The translations under genes were made by a program, and so were the position numbers. From Pseudomonas sp. P7548 (lineage in GTDB: Bacteria > Pseudomonadota > Gammaproteobacteria > Pseudomonadales > Pseudomonadaceae), in assembly GCF_013386585.1 (NCBI RefSeq), contig NZ_JACARO010000014.1:120450-184449 (forward strand): DNA of 64,000 bases, given 5' to 3'. Positions 18,492 to 28,182 of the stretch are shown here, piece after piece (position 1 is the stretch's first letter; the number at the start of each line of letters is the position of its first letter). The notes under the pieces are model-generated. The model made no database searches. It saw nothing but the letters and a program-made list of their open reading frames with translations, and was not told the DNA's origin.

Positions 18492-19577
18492 GTGAGCAAG
18501 AGAGCCTATAACTTCTGTGCCGGTCCCGCGGCGCTTCCTGAAGCAGTCCTGCAGCGTGCGCAGGGTGAACTCCTCGACTGGCATGGAAAAGGCCTCTCCG
18601 TGATGGAAATGAGCCATCGCAGCGATGAGTTTGTATCAATCGCCACCAAGGCCGAGCAGGATCTGCGCGACTTGCTGGACATTCCATCGAACTACAAAGT
18701 GCTGTTCCTGCAAGGCGGCGCCAGCCAGCAGTTCGCCCAGATCCCGCTGAACCTGCTGCCGGAAGACGGCACTGCTGACTACATCGACACCGGTATCTGG
18801 GGCCAGAAGGCCATTGAAGAGGCCTCCCGCTACGGCAACGTCAACGTGGCAGGCACCGCCAAGCCTTACGACTACTTCGCGATCCCGGGCCAGAACGAGT
18901 GGAAGCTGTCGAAAAACGCTTCCTATGTTCACTATGTGGCGAACGAAACCATCGGCGGCCTGGAGTTCGACTGGGTGCCGGAAGTCGGCGACGTGCCGCT
19001 GGTGTGCGACATGTCTTCGGACATCCTTTCGCGCCCGATCGACGTGTCGAAGTACGGCATGATCTACGCCGGAGCCCAGAAGAACATCGGCCCGAGCGGT
19101 ATCCTGGTCAACATCATCCGTGAAGACCTGCTGGGTCGCGCGCGCTCGCTGTGCCCGACCATGCTCAACTACAAGGTCGCCGCCGATAACGGCTCGATGT
19201 ACAACACTCCGCCGGCCTTCGCCTGGTACCTGTCCGGCCTGGTGTTCGAGTGGCTGAAAGAGCAGGGCGGTGTCGCTGCCATGGGCAAGTTGAACGAAGA
19301 GAAGAAGCGCGTCCTGTACGACTTCATCGACGCCAGCGGCCTGTACAGCAACCCGATCAACCTGACTGATCGCTCGTGGATGAACGTGCCGTTCCGCCTG
19401 GCTGACGACCGCCTGGACAAGCCATTCCTGGCCGGTGCCGACGCGCGCGGCCTGCTGAACCTGAAGGGTCACCGTTCGGTCGGTGGCATGCGCGCCTCTA
19501 TCTACAACGCCGTCGACATCCACGCCATCAATGCGCTGGTTGCCTATATGGCAGAGTTCGAAAAGGAACACGGCTAA
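18492..19577 (+). CDS. serC: Phosphoserine aminotransferase
   Basis: 361 residues. The start is GTG 18492 (SKRAYNFCAGPAALPEAV), matching the known N-terminus. The PLP lysine is in YAGAQKNIGPSG near residue 198. It makes phosphoserine for serine synthesis and also takes part in pyridoxal phosphate synthesis. It is the first gene of the serC-pheA-hisC-tyrA/aroA-cmk-rpsA group; the pheA start overlaps its stop (TAATG). Confidence 0.97.
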   Translation: MSKRAYNFCAGPAALPEAVLQRAQGELLDWHGKGLSVMEMSHRSDEFVSIATKAEQDLRDLLDIPSNYKVLFLQGGASQQFAQIPLNLLPEDGTADYIDTGIWGQKAIEEASRYGNVNVAGTAKPYDYFAIPGQNEWKLSKNASYVHYVANETIGGLEFDWVPEVGDVPLVCDMSSDILSRPIDVSKYGMIYAGAQKNIGPSGILVNIIREDLLGRARSLCPTMLNYKVAADNGSMYNTPPAFAWYLSGLVFEWLKEQGGVAAMGKLNEEKKRVLYDFIDASGLYSNPINLTDRSWMNVPFRLADDRLDKPFLAGADARGLLNLKGHRSVGGMRASIYNAVDIHAINALVAYMAEFEKEHG

Positions 19578-20671
19578 TGTCTGAGCAAGAACTCAAGGCC
19601 CTGCGCGTACGCATTGACAGCCTGGACGAGAAAGTCCTGGAACTGATCAGTGAGCGCGCGCGGTGTGCCCAGGAAGTGGCGCGGGTGAAGATGGCGTCCC
19701 TGGCCGAAGGCGAGGTGCCGGTGTTCTACCGTCCCGAGCGTGAAGCGCAGGTGCTCAAGCGTGTGATGGAGCGCAACAAAGGCCCGCTGGGTAACGAAGA
19801 GATGGCGCGGTTGTTCCGCGAAATCATGTCCTCGTGCCTGGCCCTGGAGCAGCCGCTGAAAGTGGCTTACCTGGGCCCGGAAGGCACCTTCACTCAAGCG
19901 GCGGCCATGAAGCACTTCGGTCACGCGGTGATCAGCAAGCCAATGGCGGCGATTGATGAAGTGTTCCGCGAAGTGGCGGCCGGTGCGGTGAACTTTGGCG
20001 TGGTGCCGGTGGAGAACTCCACCGAAGGCGCGGTGAACCACACCCTCGACAGCTTCCTTGAGCACGACATGGTGATCTGCGGTGAGGTTGAGCTGCGTAT
20101 CCACCACCACCTGCTGGTGGGCGAGAACACCAAGACCGACAGCATCAGCCGCATCTACTCCCACGCCCAGTCCCTGGCCCAGTGCCGCAAGTGGCTGGAT
20201 GCGCATTACCCGAATGTCGAGCGCGTGGCGGTGTCCAGCAACGCCGAAGCGGCCAAGCGGGTCAAGGGTGAGTGGAATTCGGCGGCGATCGCCGGTGATA
20301 TGGCGGCGGGCCTGTACGGCCTGACGCGCCTGGCTGAAAAGATCGAGGACCGCCCGGACAACTCCACGCGCTTCCTGATGATCGGCAGCCAGGAAGTGCC
20401 GCCGACCGGCGACGACAAGACCTCCATCATCGTCTCCATGAGCAACAAGCCCGGCGCGCTGCATGAGCTGCTGGTGCCGTTCCACGATAACGGGATTGAC
20501 CTGACGCGCATCGAGACTCGTCCTTCGCGCAGCGGTAAATGGACTTACGTGTTCTTTATCGACTTCATCGGCCATCACCGCGACCCACTGGTCAAGGGTG
20601 TGCTGGAGAAAATCAGTCAGGAAGCCGTGGCACTCAAGGTGCTGGGCTCTTACCCGAAAGCGGTTTTGTGA
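19577..20671 (+). CDS. pheA: Bifunctional chorismate mutase/prephenate dehydratase
   Basis: 364 residues. An AroQ chorismate mutase domain (about 1-90, LRVRIDSLDEKVLELISERA) is followed by the prephenate dehydratase domain (AYLGPEGTFTQAAA near 97; TRFLMIG near 270) and a C-terminal ACT domain with IETRPSRSGKWTYVFFID for phenylalanine feedback. It makes phenylpyruvate from chorismate. It overlaps the serC stop by one base; hisC follows after 9 bp. Confidence 0.97.
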   Translation: MSEQELKALRVRIDSLDEKVLELISERARCAQEVARVKMASLAEGEVPVFYRPEREAQVLKRVMERNKGPLGNEEMARLFREIMSSCLALEQPLKVAYLGPEGTFTQAAAMKHFGHAVISKPMAAIDEVFREVAAGAVNFGVVPVENSTEGAVNHTLDSFLEHDMVICGEVELRIHHHLLVGENTKTDSISRIYSHAQSLAQCRKWLDAHYPNVERVAVSSNAEAAKRVKGEWNSAAIAGDMAAGLYGLTRLAEKIEDRPDNSTRFLMIGSQEVPPTGDDKTSIIVSMSNKPGALHELLVPFHDNGIDLTRIETRPSRSGKWTYVFFIDFIGHHRDPLVKGVLEKISQEAVALKVLGSYPKAVL

Positions 20672-20680
20672 GGCTTTAAC

Positions 20681-21793
20681 ATGAGTGGCAACTTCCTCGC
20701 CCTGGCTCAGCCGGGCGTGCAACAACTGTCGCCTTACGTCCCGGGCAAGCCTGTGGACGAGTTGGCGCGTGAGTTGAACCTGGATCCGGCGAATATCGTC
20801 AAGCTGGCCAGTAATGAAAACCCGCTGGGTCCAAGCCCCAAAGTGCTGGCAGCGATCCGTGAAGAGCTGGCCGAGCTGACCCGTTATCCGGATGGCAATG
20901 GCTTTGCGCTCAAGACCCTGCTGGCTGAAAAGTGCCGGGTCGAGCTGAACCAGGTCACCCTGGGTAACGGTTCAAACGACATTCTTGAGCTGGTCGGCCG
21001 TGCTTACCTGGCCCCGGGCTTGAATGCGGTGTTCAGCGAGCACGCGTTCGCGGTTTATCCGATCGTGACCCAAGCCGTGGGTGCCGACGCAAAGGTAGTT
21101 CCAGCCAAGGATTGGGGGCATGACCTGCCGGCCATGCTGGCGGCGATAGACGCGAAAACCCGCGTGGTGTTCATCGCCAACCCGAACAACCCGACCGGCA
21201 CCTGGTTCGACGTCCAGGCATTGGACGACTTCCTGCAGGACGTGCCTGAGCACGTGCTGGTGGTGCTGGACGAGGCTTACATCGAGTACGCCGAAGGCAG
21301 CGACCTGCCGGACGGCCTGGACTTCCTGGCGTCCTACCCGAACCTGCTGGTGTCGCGCACGTTCTCCAAGGCTTACGGCCTGGCATCGCTGCGGGTGGGC
21401 TACGGCCTGTCCACGGCCGTGGTTGCCGATGTGCTGAATCGTGTGCGCCAACCGTTCAACGTCAACAGCCTCGCCCTGGCGGCGGCCTGTGCGGCGGTGA
21501 AGGATGCCGAGTACCTGGAAGAGGGGCGTCGCCTCAACGAAACCGGCATGCTGCAGTTGCAGGACGGCTTCCGTGAGTTGGGCCTGGGCTGGATTCCGTC
21601 CAAAGGCAACTTCATCTGCGTCGACCTCGGCCAAGTGGCGGCTCCGGTATTCCAGGGCTTGCTGCGTGAAGGCGTGATCGTGCGCCCGACCGCCAACTAT
21701 GGCATGCCGAACCACCTGCGTATCACCATCGGTCTGCCGGCGGAAAATGCCCGCTTCCTGGAGGCGCTGGCCAAGGTTCTGGCTCGTGGTTGA
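20681..21793 (+). CDS. hisC: Histidinol-phosphate/aromatic aminotransferase
   Basis: 370 residues, fold-type I PLP enzyme. The N-terminal KLASNENPLGPSPKV, NPNNPTGTW and the PLP lysine in SRTFSKAYGLASLRVGYG are typical of HisC. Its place between pheA and tyrA suggests the second pseudomonad copy (hisC2 type) serving aromatic amino-acid transamination, probably besides a copy in the his cluster elsewhere (inference). Confidence 0.93.
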   Translation: MSGNFLALAQPGVQQLSPYVPGKPVDELARELNLDPANIVKLASNENPLGPSPKVLAAIREELAELTRYPDGNGFALKTLLAEKCRVELNQVTLGNGSNDILELVGRAYLAPGLNAVFSEHAFAVYPIVTQAVGADAKVVPAKDWGHDLPAMLAAIDAKTRVVFIANPNNPTGTWFDVQALDDFLQDVPEHVLVVLDEAYIEYAEGSDLPDGLDFLASYPNLLVSRTFSKAYGLASLRVGYGLSTAVVADVLNRVRQPFNVNSLALAAACAAVKDAEYLEEGRRLNETGMLQLQDGFRELGLGWIPSKGNFICVDLGQVAAPVFQGLLREGVIVRPTANYGMPNHLRITIGLPAENARFLEALAKVLARG

Positions 21794-21821
21794 TGTCACT
21801 GCATTGCAACCTGCTGTGCCT

Positions 21822-24032
21822 ATGATCGGTCGCCTGGTGGTGGTCGGCCTGGGGTTGATCGGCGGCTCCTTCGCCAAGGGCCTGCGTGAAAGCGGGCTGT
21901 GCCGCGAAGTGGTCGGTGTGGACCTGGACCCGCAATCGCGCAAATTGGCGGTTGAGTTGGGCGTGGTGGATCGCTGTGAGGCAGACCTGGCGCTCGCGTG
22001 CCAGGGCGCTGATGTGATCCAGCTCGCTGTGCCGATCCTGGCCATGGAGAAGTTGCTGGCGTTGTTGGCAGGCATGGACCTCGGCCAGGCGATCCTCACG
22101 GATGTCGGGAGTGCCAAGGGCAATGTGGTGCGCGCCGCGCAGCTGGCCTTTGGCGGTATGCCGACGCGTTTCGTGCCGGGGCATCCGATTGCCGGTTCCG
22201 AGCAAAGTGGGGTGGAGGCGTCCAATGCGCAGCTGTTCCGCCGTCACAAAGTGATCCTGACACCGCTGGAACAGACCGATCCGGCTGCGCTGGCGGTGGT
22301 GGATCGCCTGTGGCGTGAGTTGGGCGCGGATGTCGAGCACATGCAGGTCGAGCGTCACGACGAAGTGCTGGCGGCGACCAGTCATCTGCCGCACCTGCTG
22401 GCATTTGGCTTGGTGGACTCGTTGGCCAAGCGCAACGAAAACCTGGAGATTTTCCGTTACGCCGCCGGTGGCTTTCGCGATTTCACGCGGATTGCCGGCA
22501 GCGATCCGGTGATGTGGCACGACATCTTCCTTGCCAATCGTGAGGCGGTGTTGCGCACCCTGGACACCTTCCGCAGTGACCTCGACGCCTTGCGCGACGC
22601 GGTGGATGCCGGGGATGGTCATCAGTTGTTGGGCGTGTTCACCCGTGCGCGGGTGGCGCGTGAGCATTTCAGCAAGATCCTGGCACGCCGGGCCTACATG
22701 GAAACTGCAGTGAACGCCGATGAGTTGACCTTTCTCGCTGAGCCGGGTGGCCGCTTGAGCGGGCGCATCCGGGTGCCGGGCGACAAGTCGATCTCCCATC
22801 GGTCGATCATGCTGGGGTCGTTGGCTGAGGGTGTGACCGAGGTCGAAGGTTTCCTGGAGGGCGAAGATGCCCTGGCGACCCTGCAGGCGTTTCGCGACAT
22901 GGGCGTGGTGATTGAGGGGCCGCACCATGGGCGCGTGACTATTCATGGGGTGGGCCTGCATGGGTTGAAGGCGGCACCGGGGCCGATCTATCTCGGTAAC
23001 TCCGGTACGTCCATGCGTTTGCTGTCCGGTTTGTTGGCGGCGCAGAGCTTCGACAGCGTGCTGACCGGCGACGCGTCGTTGTCCAAGCGTCCGATGAGTC
23101 GCGTGGCCAAGCCACTGCGGGAAATGGGTGCAGTGATCGAAACCGGGCCGGAAGGGCGCCCGCCGCTGACCATTCGAGGTGGGCAGGCGCTGAAGGGGCT
23201 GAATTACGCGTTGCCGATGGCCAGTGCGCAGGTCAAATCCTGCGTGTTGCTGGCAGGGCTGTACGCTGAGGGCAAGACCTCGGTGACAGAGCCAGCGCCG
23301 ACCCGTGATCACACCGAGCGTATGTTGCGTGGCTTTGGTTATCCGGTGGCAGTGGATGGCGCTACTGCGTCCGTAGAGTCCGGCCACGCGCTGACCGCTA
23401 CCCATATCGAAGTGCCGGGGGATATTTCCTCTTCGGCGTTTTTCCTGGTGGCGGCTTCGATTGCCGAGGGCTCCGAGCTGTTGCTGGAGCATGTCGGCAT
23501 CAACCCGACGCGTACCGGGGTGATCGACATCCTGCGCCTGATGGGCGCGGATATCACTCTGGAGAACCCGCGTGAAGTGGGTGGCGAGCCTGTAGCTGAC
23601 CTGCGCGTGCGCGCCGCTGCGTTGAAGGGGATCGAGATTCCCGAAGCGCTGGTGCCGCTGGCGATCGATGAATTCCCGGTGCTGTTTGTGGCGGCGGCCT
23701 GTGCAGAAGGGCGCACCGTGCTGCGCGGTGCCGAGGAGTTGCGCGTCAAGGAGTCCGATCGTATCCAGGTGATGGCCGACGGTCTGTTGGCGCTAGGGGT
23801 CAAGTGTGAACCGACCCCTGATGGGATTATCATTGACGGTGGCCTGATGGGCGGTGGTGAAGTCCATGCCCATGGCGATCATCGGATTGCCATGGCATTC
23901 AGTGTGGCTTCCCTGCGGGCAGAGGCGCCGATTCGTATCCGTGACTGCGCCAATGTTGCTACGTCTTTTCCGAACTTTCTTACACTGTGTGCCCAAGTCG
24001 GCATCCGTGTTGCCCAAGAGGCTCAATTGTGA
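21822..24032 (+). CDS. tyrA-aroA: Fused prephenate dehydrogenase and 5-enolpyruvylshikimate-3-phosphate synthase
   Basis: 736 residues with two enzymes in one chain. Residues 1 to about 290 are TyrA: NAD site [19 protein letters not shown] and TSHLPHL. The rest is Aro[55 protein letters not shown] and [10 protein letters not shown]. The fusion is normal in pseudomonads. The EPSPS half carries the class II set of motifs (GDKS, SAQxK, RxHxE, NxTR). I use ATG 21822; a GTG at 21786 would overlap hisC by 8 bp and is possible. Its stop overlaps the cmk start. Confidence 0.93.
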   Translation: MIGRLVVVGLGLIGGSFAKGLRESGLCREVVGVDLDPQSRKLAVELGVVDRCEADLALACQGADVIQLAVPILAMEKLLALLAGMDLGQAILTDVGSAKGNVVRAAQLAFGGMPTRFVPGHPIAGSEQSGVEASNAQLFRRHKVILTPLEQTDPAALAVVDRLWRELGADVEHMQVERHDEVLAATSHLPHLLAFGLVDSLAKRNENLEIFRYAAGGFRDFTRIAGSDPVMWHDIFLANREAVLRTLDTFRSDLDALRDAVDAGDGHQLLGVFTRARVAREHFSKILARRAYMETAVNADELTFLAEPGGRLSGRIRVPGDKSISHRSIMLGSLAEGVTEVEGFLEGEDALATLQAFRDMGVVIEGPHHGRVTIHGVGLHGLKAAPGPIYLGNSGTSMRLLSGLLAAQSFDSVLTGDASLSKRPMSRVAKPLREMGAVIETGPEGRPPLTIRGGQALKGLNYALPMASAQVKSCVLLAGLYAEGKTSVTEPAPTRDHTERMLRGFGYPVAVDGATASVESGHALTATHIEVPGDISSSAFFLVAASIAEGSELLLEHVGINPTRTGVIDILRLMGADITLENPREVGGEPVADLRVRAAALKGIEIPEALVPLAIDEFPVLFVAAACAEGRTVLRGAEELRVKESDRIQVMADGLLALGVKCEPTPDGIIIDGGLMGGGEVHAHGDHRIAMAFSVASLRAEAPIRIRDCANVATSFPNFLTLCAQVGIRVAQEAQL

Positions 24033-24718
24033 ATATCAAAGCACCGGTGATTACCATCGACGGGCCAAGCGGCTCGGGCAAAGGCACGATCGCCGGCATC
24101 CTGGCCAAGCGCCTGGGCTGGTGCCTGCTGGATTCCGGCGCGCTGTATCGCCTGCTGGCGTTTGCTGCGCGCAACCATGGCGTCGACCTGACCAACGAAG
24201 AATCCCTGAAGCTGCTGGCGGCGCACCTTGATGTGCAGTTCGTCGGCGCGACGGAAGGTCATCCGCAGCGCATCATCCTGGAAGGGGATGACGTGACCGA
24301 CGACCTGCGCAATGAGCAAGTCGGCTCCTGGGCCTCCCAGGTTGCCGCACTGCCGGCCGTACGCGATGCGCTGCTGCAGCGTCAGCGGGCGTTCCAGGAG
24401 CCGCCAGGGCTGGTGGCCGACGGGCGTGATATGGGGACCGTGGTGTTTCCGGAGGCCCCGCTGAAGATTTTCCTGACTGCCAGCGCCGAGGAGCGGGCCC
24501 GCCGCCGCTACTTGCAGTTGAAGGGCAAAGTCGATGGTGTTAGTCTGTCGAGTCTGCTAGATGAGATCCGTGCACGCGATGAGCGTGATACCCAGCGCGC
24601 AGTAGCCCCGCTCAAGCCGGCGGCTGATGCCATACAGCTGGATTCCACGGAGCTGTCCATCGAGCAGGTGCTGGAACGCATCTTGAGCGAAATCGCCATT
24701 CGCGATATCGCCGGGTGA
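24029..24718 (+). CDS. cmk: Cytidylate kinase
   Basis: 229 residues. P-loop [13 protein letters not shown], then LDSGALYR and [11 protein letters not shown], the usual CMP kinase motifs. It phosphorylates CMP and dCMP. The GTG start at 24029 overlaps the tyrA/aroA stop by 4 bp (GTGA). A terminator follows before rpsA. Confidence 0.96.
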   Translation: MNIKAPVITIDGPSGSGKGTIAGILAKRLGWCLLDSGALYRLLAFAARNHGVDLTNEESLKLLAAHLDVQFVGATEGHPQRIILEGDDVTDDLRNEQVGSWASQVAALPAVRDALLQRQRAFQEPPGLVADGRDMGTVVFPEAPLKIFLTASAEERARRRYLQLKGKVDGVSLSSLLDEIRARDERDTQRAVAPLKPAADAIQLDSTELSIEQVLERILSEIAIRDIAG

Positions 24719-24720
24719 TC

Positions 24721-24766
24721 AAGAAGGCCGCAGGGGACCAGTCATAGTCCTGCGGTGGCTTCTTTT
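24721..24766 (+). terminator. Terminator between cmk and rpsA
   Basis: An imperfect stem GAAGGCCGCAGG / CCTGCGGTGGCTTC is followed by TTTT, directly past the cmk stop. It may be only partial, since rpsA often also receives read-through from cmk. Confidence 0.6.
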
Positions 24767-24779
24767 AACTGAAACTGAC

Positions 24780-24838
24780 CCACACCGTCTGGGGTGTGGA
24801 GATGGGCGTATTCTTCGCCCTTATCAACAGGAATTAAA
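24780..24838 (+). promoter_or_regulatory. Structured rpsA leader (two hairpins before the start)
   Basis: Two consecutive stems are visible: CCACACC/GGTGTGG (24780-24799) and GGGCG/CGCCC (24804-24820). An A/T-rich single-stranded stretch and AGGA before ATG 24839 follow. In gamma-proteobacteria the rpsA leader folds into hairpins that drive translation and allow S1 self-repression; this looks like the local version. Confidence 0.6.
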
Positions 24839-26524
24839 ATGAGCGAAAGCTTTGCGGAACTCTTTGAAGAAAGCCTAAAAACCCTGAACCTTCAGGCAGG
24901 CTCCATCATCACCGGTGTTATCGTTGATATCGATTACCAAGCTCGCTGGGTAACCGTTCACGCTGGTCTGAAGTCTGAAGCTCTGATCCCGCTGGAACAG
25001 TTCTACAACGATGCTGGTGATCTGACAATCAATGTCGGTGACGAAGTTCACGTTGCTCTGGACTCGGTTGAAGACGGTTTCGGTGAAACCAAGCTGTCCC
25101 GTGAAAAAGCCAAGCGCGCTGAATGCTGGATTGTTCTCGAAGCAGCCTTCGCAGCTGAAGAAGTGGTCAAGGGCGTTATCAACGGTAAGGTTAAAGGCGG
25201 CTTCACTGTCGACGTTAACGGCATCCGTGCGTTCCTGCCAGGTTCTTTGGTCGACGTTCGTCCTGTGCGCGACACCACGCACCTGGAAGGCAAAGAACTC
25301 GAATTCAAGGTCATCAAACTCGACCAGAAACGCAACAACGTTGTCGTTTCCCGTCGCAGCGTCCTGGAAGCAGAGAACTCCGCCGAGCGTGAAGCTCTGC
25401 TGGAATCCCTGCAGGAAGGTCAGCAAGTCAAAGGTATCGTCAAAAACCTCACCGACTACGGCGCATTCGTCGACCTGGGTGGCGTGGATGGCTTGCTGCA
25501 CATTACCGACATGGCTTGGAAGCGCATCAAGCATCCTTCCGAAATCGTCAATGTTGGCGACGAGATCGATGTCAAGGTTCTGAAATACGATCGCGAGCGC
25601 AACCGTGTTTCCCTGGGCCTGAAGCAACTGGGTGAAGATCCATGGGTTGCTATCAAAGCCCGTTACCCAGAAAGCACTCGCGTAACCGCGCGTGTTACCA
25701 ACCTGACCGACTACGGCTGCTTCGCTGAGCTGGAAGAAGGCGTTGAAGGCCTGGTACACGTTTCCGAAATGGACTGGACCAACAAGAACATCCACCCTTC
25801 GAAAGTCGTACAAGTCGGCGACGAAGTGGAAGTTATGGTTCTGGACATCGACGAAGAGCGTCGTCGTATCTCCCTGGGCATCAAGCAGTGCAAATCTAAC
25901 CCATGGGAAGATTTCTCTGGCCAGTTCAACAAGGGCGATAAAATCTCCGGCACCATCAAGTCGATCACCGATTTCGGTATCTTCATTGGTCTGGACGGCG
26001 GCATCGACGGCCTGGTTCACCTGTCCGACATCTCCTGGAACGAAGTGGGCGAAGAAGCTGTTCGTCGTTTCAAGAAGGGCGACGAGCTGGACACCGTTAT
26101 CCTGTCGGTTGACCCAGAGCGCGAGCGCATCTCCCTGGGTATCAAGCAACTGGAAAGCGATCCGTTCTCCGAGTACGTTCAAGAGAACGACAAAGGCGCA
26201 ATCGTTAAAGGCACTGTGAAAGAAGTTGACGCCAAAGGCGCCATCATCGTTCTGGCCGACGATATCGAAGCGACTCTGAAAGCCTCCGAAATCAGCCGTG
26301 ACCGCGTTGAAGACGCGCGCAACGTTCTGAAAGAAGGCCAGGAAGTAGAAGCCAAGATCATCAGCGTTGATCGTAAGAGCCGCGTAATCCAACTCTCCAT
26401 CAAGTCGAAAGACGAAGTTGAAGAGAAAGAAGCTATCCAGAGCCTGAAATCGGCTCCGGAAGCTGCACAAGGCGAGACCACCATGGCCTCCCTGCTGCGC
26501 GAAGCAATGGCTAAGCAGAACTAA
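24839..26524 (+). CDS. rpsA: 30S ribosomal protein S1
   Basis: 561 residues with six S1 RNA-binding repeats; repeated endings such as [20 protein letters not shown] and [20 protein letters not shown] are plain. It brings mRNA to the 30S subunit. Codon choice shifts to a restricted, highly expressed set (many GTT, GCT, CGT and AAC) compared with its neighbours, as expected. A strong terminator follows. Confidence 0.98.
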   Translation: MSESFAELFEESLKTLNLQAGSIITGVIVDIDYQARWVTVHAGLKSEALIPLEQFYNDAGDLTINVGDEVHVALDSVEDGFGETKLSREKAKRAECWIVLEAAFAAEEVVKGVINGKVKGGFTVDVNGIRAFLPGSLVDVRPVRDTTHLEGKELEFKVIKLDQKRNNVVVSRRSVLEAENSAEREALLESLQEGQQVKGIVKNLTDYGAFVDLGGVDGLLHITDMAWKRIKHPSEIVNVGDEIDVKVLKYDRERNRVSLGLKQLGEDPWVAIKARYPESTRVTARVTNLTDYGCFAELEEGVEGLVHVSEMDWTNKNIHPSKVVQVGDEVEVMVLDIDEERRRISLGIKQCKSNPWEDFSGQFNKGDKISGTIKSITDFGIFIGLDGGIDGLVHLSDISWNEVGEEAVRRFKKGDELDTVILSVDPERERISLGIKQLESDPFSEYVQENDKGAIVKGTVKEVDAKGAIIVLADDIEATLKASEISRDRVEDARNVLKEGQEVEAKIISVDRKSRVIQLSIKSKDEVEEKEAIQSLKSAPEAAQGETTMASLLREAMAKQN

Positions 26525-26539
26525 GTTCTGTAAAGCTGT

Positions 26540-26570
26540 AAAAAAGGGCGACTTCGGTCGCCCTTTTTTA
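26540..26570 (+). terminator. Rho-independent terminator after rpsA
   Basis: GGGCGAC TTCG GTCGCCC followed by TTTTTT; the stem is perfect with a UUCG tetraloop. Confidence 0.95.
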
Positions 26571-26684
26571 TGCCTGAAATTTGTTGAATCATCGCCCGAG
26601 AACCTTGGGCTATCGAGCGGGGTCAGATCTAACTATAGTCTTTGAAGAAACCGCTCTTGTGTCGCTGATTCAATAAGGATTTGA

Positions 26685-26969
26685 ATGAATAGGCTTATAG
26701 TTGTATTCGCCGTGGTAATGCTGGCAGGGTGTTCGGCCACCAGTGCCAAGACTCACGCCAGGCACGGCGTCAGCGGTATCGAGATCGACTGTTCGGGGCT
26801 GGGTTCCGGCTGGGACAAGTGCGAAAAGCGTGCGGCCCGTGAGTGCAAGCAGCAGGGCTACAAGGTCATTACCAGGTCCAGTGATGCCAAGGATGAAGAG
26901 GGTGACTACCTGTTTGGCTGGAATCCTGCGGGTGCGGTGACTCGGACGATGCTGGTGATGTGTAATTGA
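26685..26969 (+). CDS. Small predicted lipoprotein, function unknown
   Basis: 94 residues. A short lipoprotein signal ends in the lipobox LAGC (Cys16), so the mature protein should be membrane anchored. Cysteines in IDCSGLGSGWDKCEKRAARECKQQGY could form disulfides. AAGGA lies 9 bp before the ATG. It stands alone between rpsA and ihfB. I do not recognise a named family. Confidence 0.75.
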   Translation: MNRLIVVFAVVMLAGCSATSAKTHARHGVSGIEIDCSGLGSGWDKCEKRAARECKQQGYKVITRSSDAKDEEGDYLFGWNPAGAVTRTMLVMCN

Positions 26970-27101
26970 GCATGGAAGGCGCGTTTTATTGGTATGAATT
27001 GATCATGCAGATAAGTTGGCGTATGGGCTGTTCAAATTCATCAAGTCATGCTAAAACCTTCGAAGCGCTTTTCCTAGCTGCTTGAAAAAGAAGGGAAAAA
27101 T

Positions 27102-27398
27102 ATGACGAAGTCGGAGTTGATCGAACGAATTGTCACCCATCAAGGGCTGCTCTCATCCAAAGATGTGGAGCTGGCTATCAAGACTATGCTTGAGCAAATG
27201 TCCCAGTGCCTGGCGACTGGTGATCGGATCGAGATCCGCGGGTTTGGAAGTTTTTCGTTGCACTACCGCGCACCGCGAGTAGGTCGTAATCCAAAAACCG
27301 GCCAGTCGGTTAGCCTTGACGGAAAATTTGTGCCTCATTTCAAACCGGGCAAGGAACTGCGGGATCGCGTAAATGAAGATGAAGAAGAGGGGGTCTGA
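27102..27398 (+). CDS. ihfB: Integration host factor subunit beta
   Basis: 98 residues: [40 protein letters not shown] and the DNA-binding arm [10 protein letters not shown] are diagnostic. With IhfA it bends DNA at promoters and recombination sites. It marks the left edge of the pseudomonad O-antigen site, and lapA follows 20 bp later. Confidence 0.97.
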   Translation: MTKSELIERIVTHQGLLSSKDVELAIKTMLEQMSQCLATGDRIEIRGFGSFSLHYRAPRVGRNPKTGQSVSLDGKFVPHFKPGKELRDRVNEDEEEGV

Positions 27399-27418
27399 CT
27401 GACCTTCTGGAGAACGTT

Positions 27419-27649
27419 ATGTCTAGAGCCATGCGCTTTGCGTCGGTTGTATCTGTTTTGTTCTGCGTACTCGTTGTGGTGTTCTTTGTGCTGGAGAACC
27501 AGCAGCGTACGACCTTGTCATTTTTCAGTTGGTCCACCGCCGAATTGCCTGTATCGGTTTTTACGATTTTGGCGTTGTTCGTGGGGATGATCATTGGTCC
27601 TGTGTTGGGTGTGGTGGTGGGCTTTAAGAGGCGACGCGAGAAAGCCTGA
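27419..27649 (+). CDS. lapA: LapA-domain (DUF1049) inner-membrane protein
   Basis: 76 residues with two membrane segments (about 5-25 and 42-66), separated by ENQQRTTLSFFSWSTAELPV, the DUF1049 core, and a basic C-terminal tail FKRRREK. Related proteins help lipopolysaccharide assembly and its proteolytic control. AGAACG precedes the ATG. Confidence 0.85.
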   Translation: MSRAMRFASVVSVLFCVLVVVFFVLENQQRTTLSFFSWSTAELPVSVFTILALFVGMIIGPVLGVVVGFKRRREKA

Positions 27650-28182
27650 TCCTTCTGCGCAGGGCGAATATTTTGATTGAGCGCCGCGCAGCATGGTCGT
27701 TTTACGTTTGATGTCTTTTCTGTCTTCGTTGTAAAGGCAGGCTGAATTACTGCTCGAGGTGTGTACCCAGCTTAGGATTCCACCTTTATTGGCCTTGTGA
27801 GTCCTGCGTGCATTTATTCGTGCTAAAAATTCGATATGTCGGGGCAAGGTCGGTCGCCGATATTTCTCTGCATGGTCTCGCCTTGATCCCACCCTCTTAA
27901 TTATCGCTAAGGCCTGTTTTTACGCATCGTGTATCTGTGTTGGCTTTTGACTTTAAGGATGCAGGCCTTAAAATAGTCACCACTTTCCATGCCCTTCATT
28001 TTTAATTGCACCACACAACGCTTATTTTTCGGGCTGTTTGCTAGCGAGCTTCGACGTTTTCCTTGAACCTCTTTACCGTTGAGCATTCCGGGGCGGCATA
28101 TTGGCTTTGTTAGTCAGCAGGCATTGAGGTGAGTGGCCGACTAGAAGCTTGTCGTGCTGTGCGCGTTGCTTTAGGACTTACT
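27650..28182. other. Non-coding leader/promoter region of the O-antigen operon
   Basis: 533 bp without a convincing gene, visibly richer in A/T than the flanks. A sigma-70-like pair TTGACT (27947) and TAAAAT (27969) with a 16-bp spacer is the best promoter candidate. It implies a leader of about 200 bases before wbjB. No perfect JUMPstart/ops core (GGCGGTAG) was found. Confidence 0.5.
27947..27974 (+). promoter_or_regulatory. Candidate sigma-70 promoter for the wbj operon
   Basis: TTGACT, 16 bp, TAAAAT. One mismatch from consensus in each hexamer. The distance to the wbjB ATG is about 210 bp. Confidence 0.4.

Noticed and set aside
28088..28102. GGGGCGGCATATTGG as a JUMPstart/ops element
   Set aside because: Only GGCGG matches the ops core GGCGGTAG; the rest does not fit.
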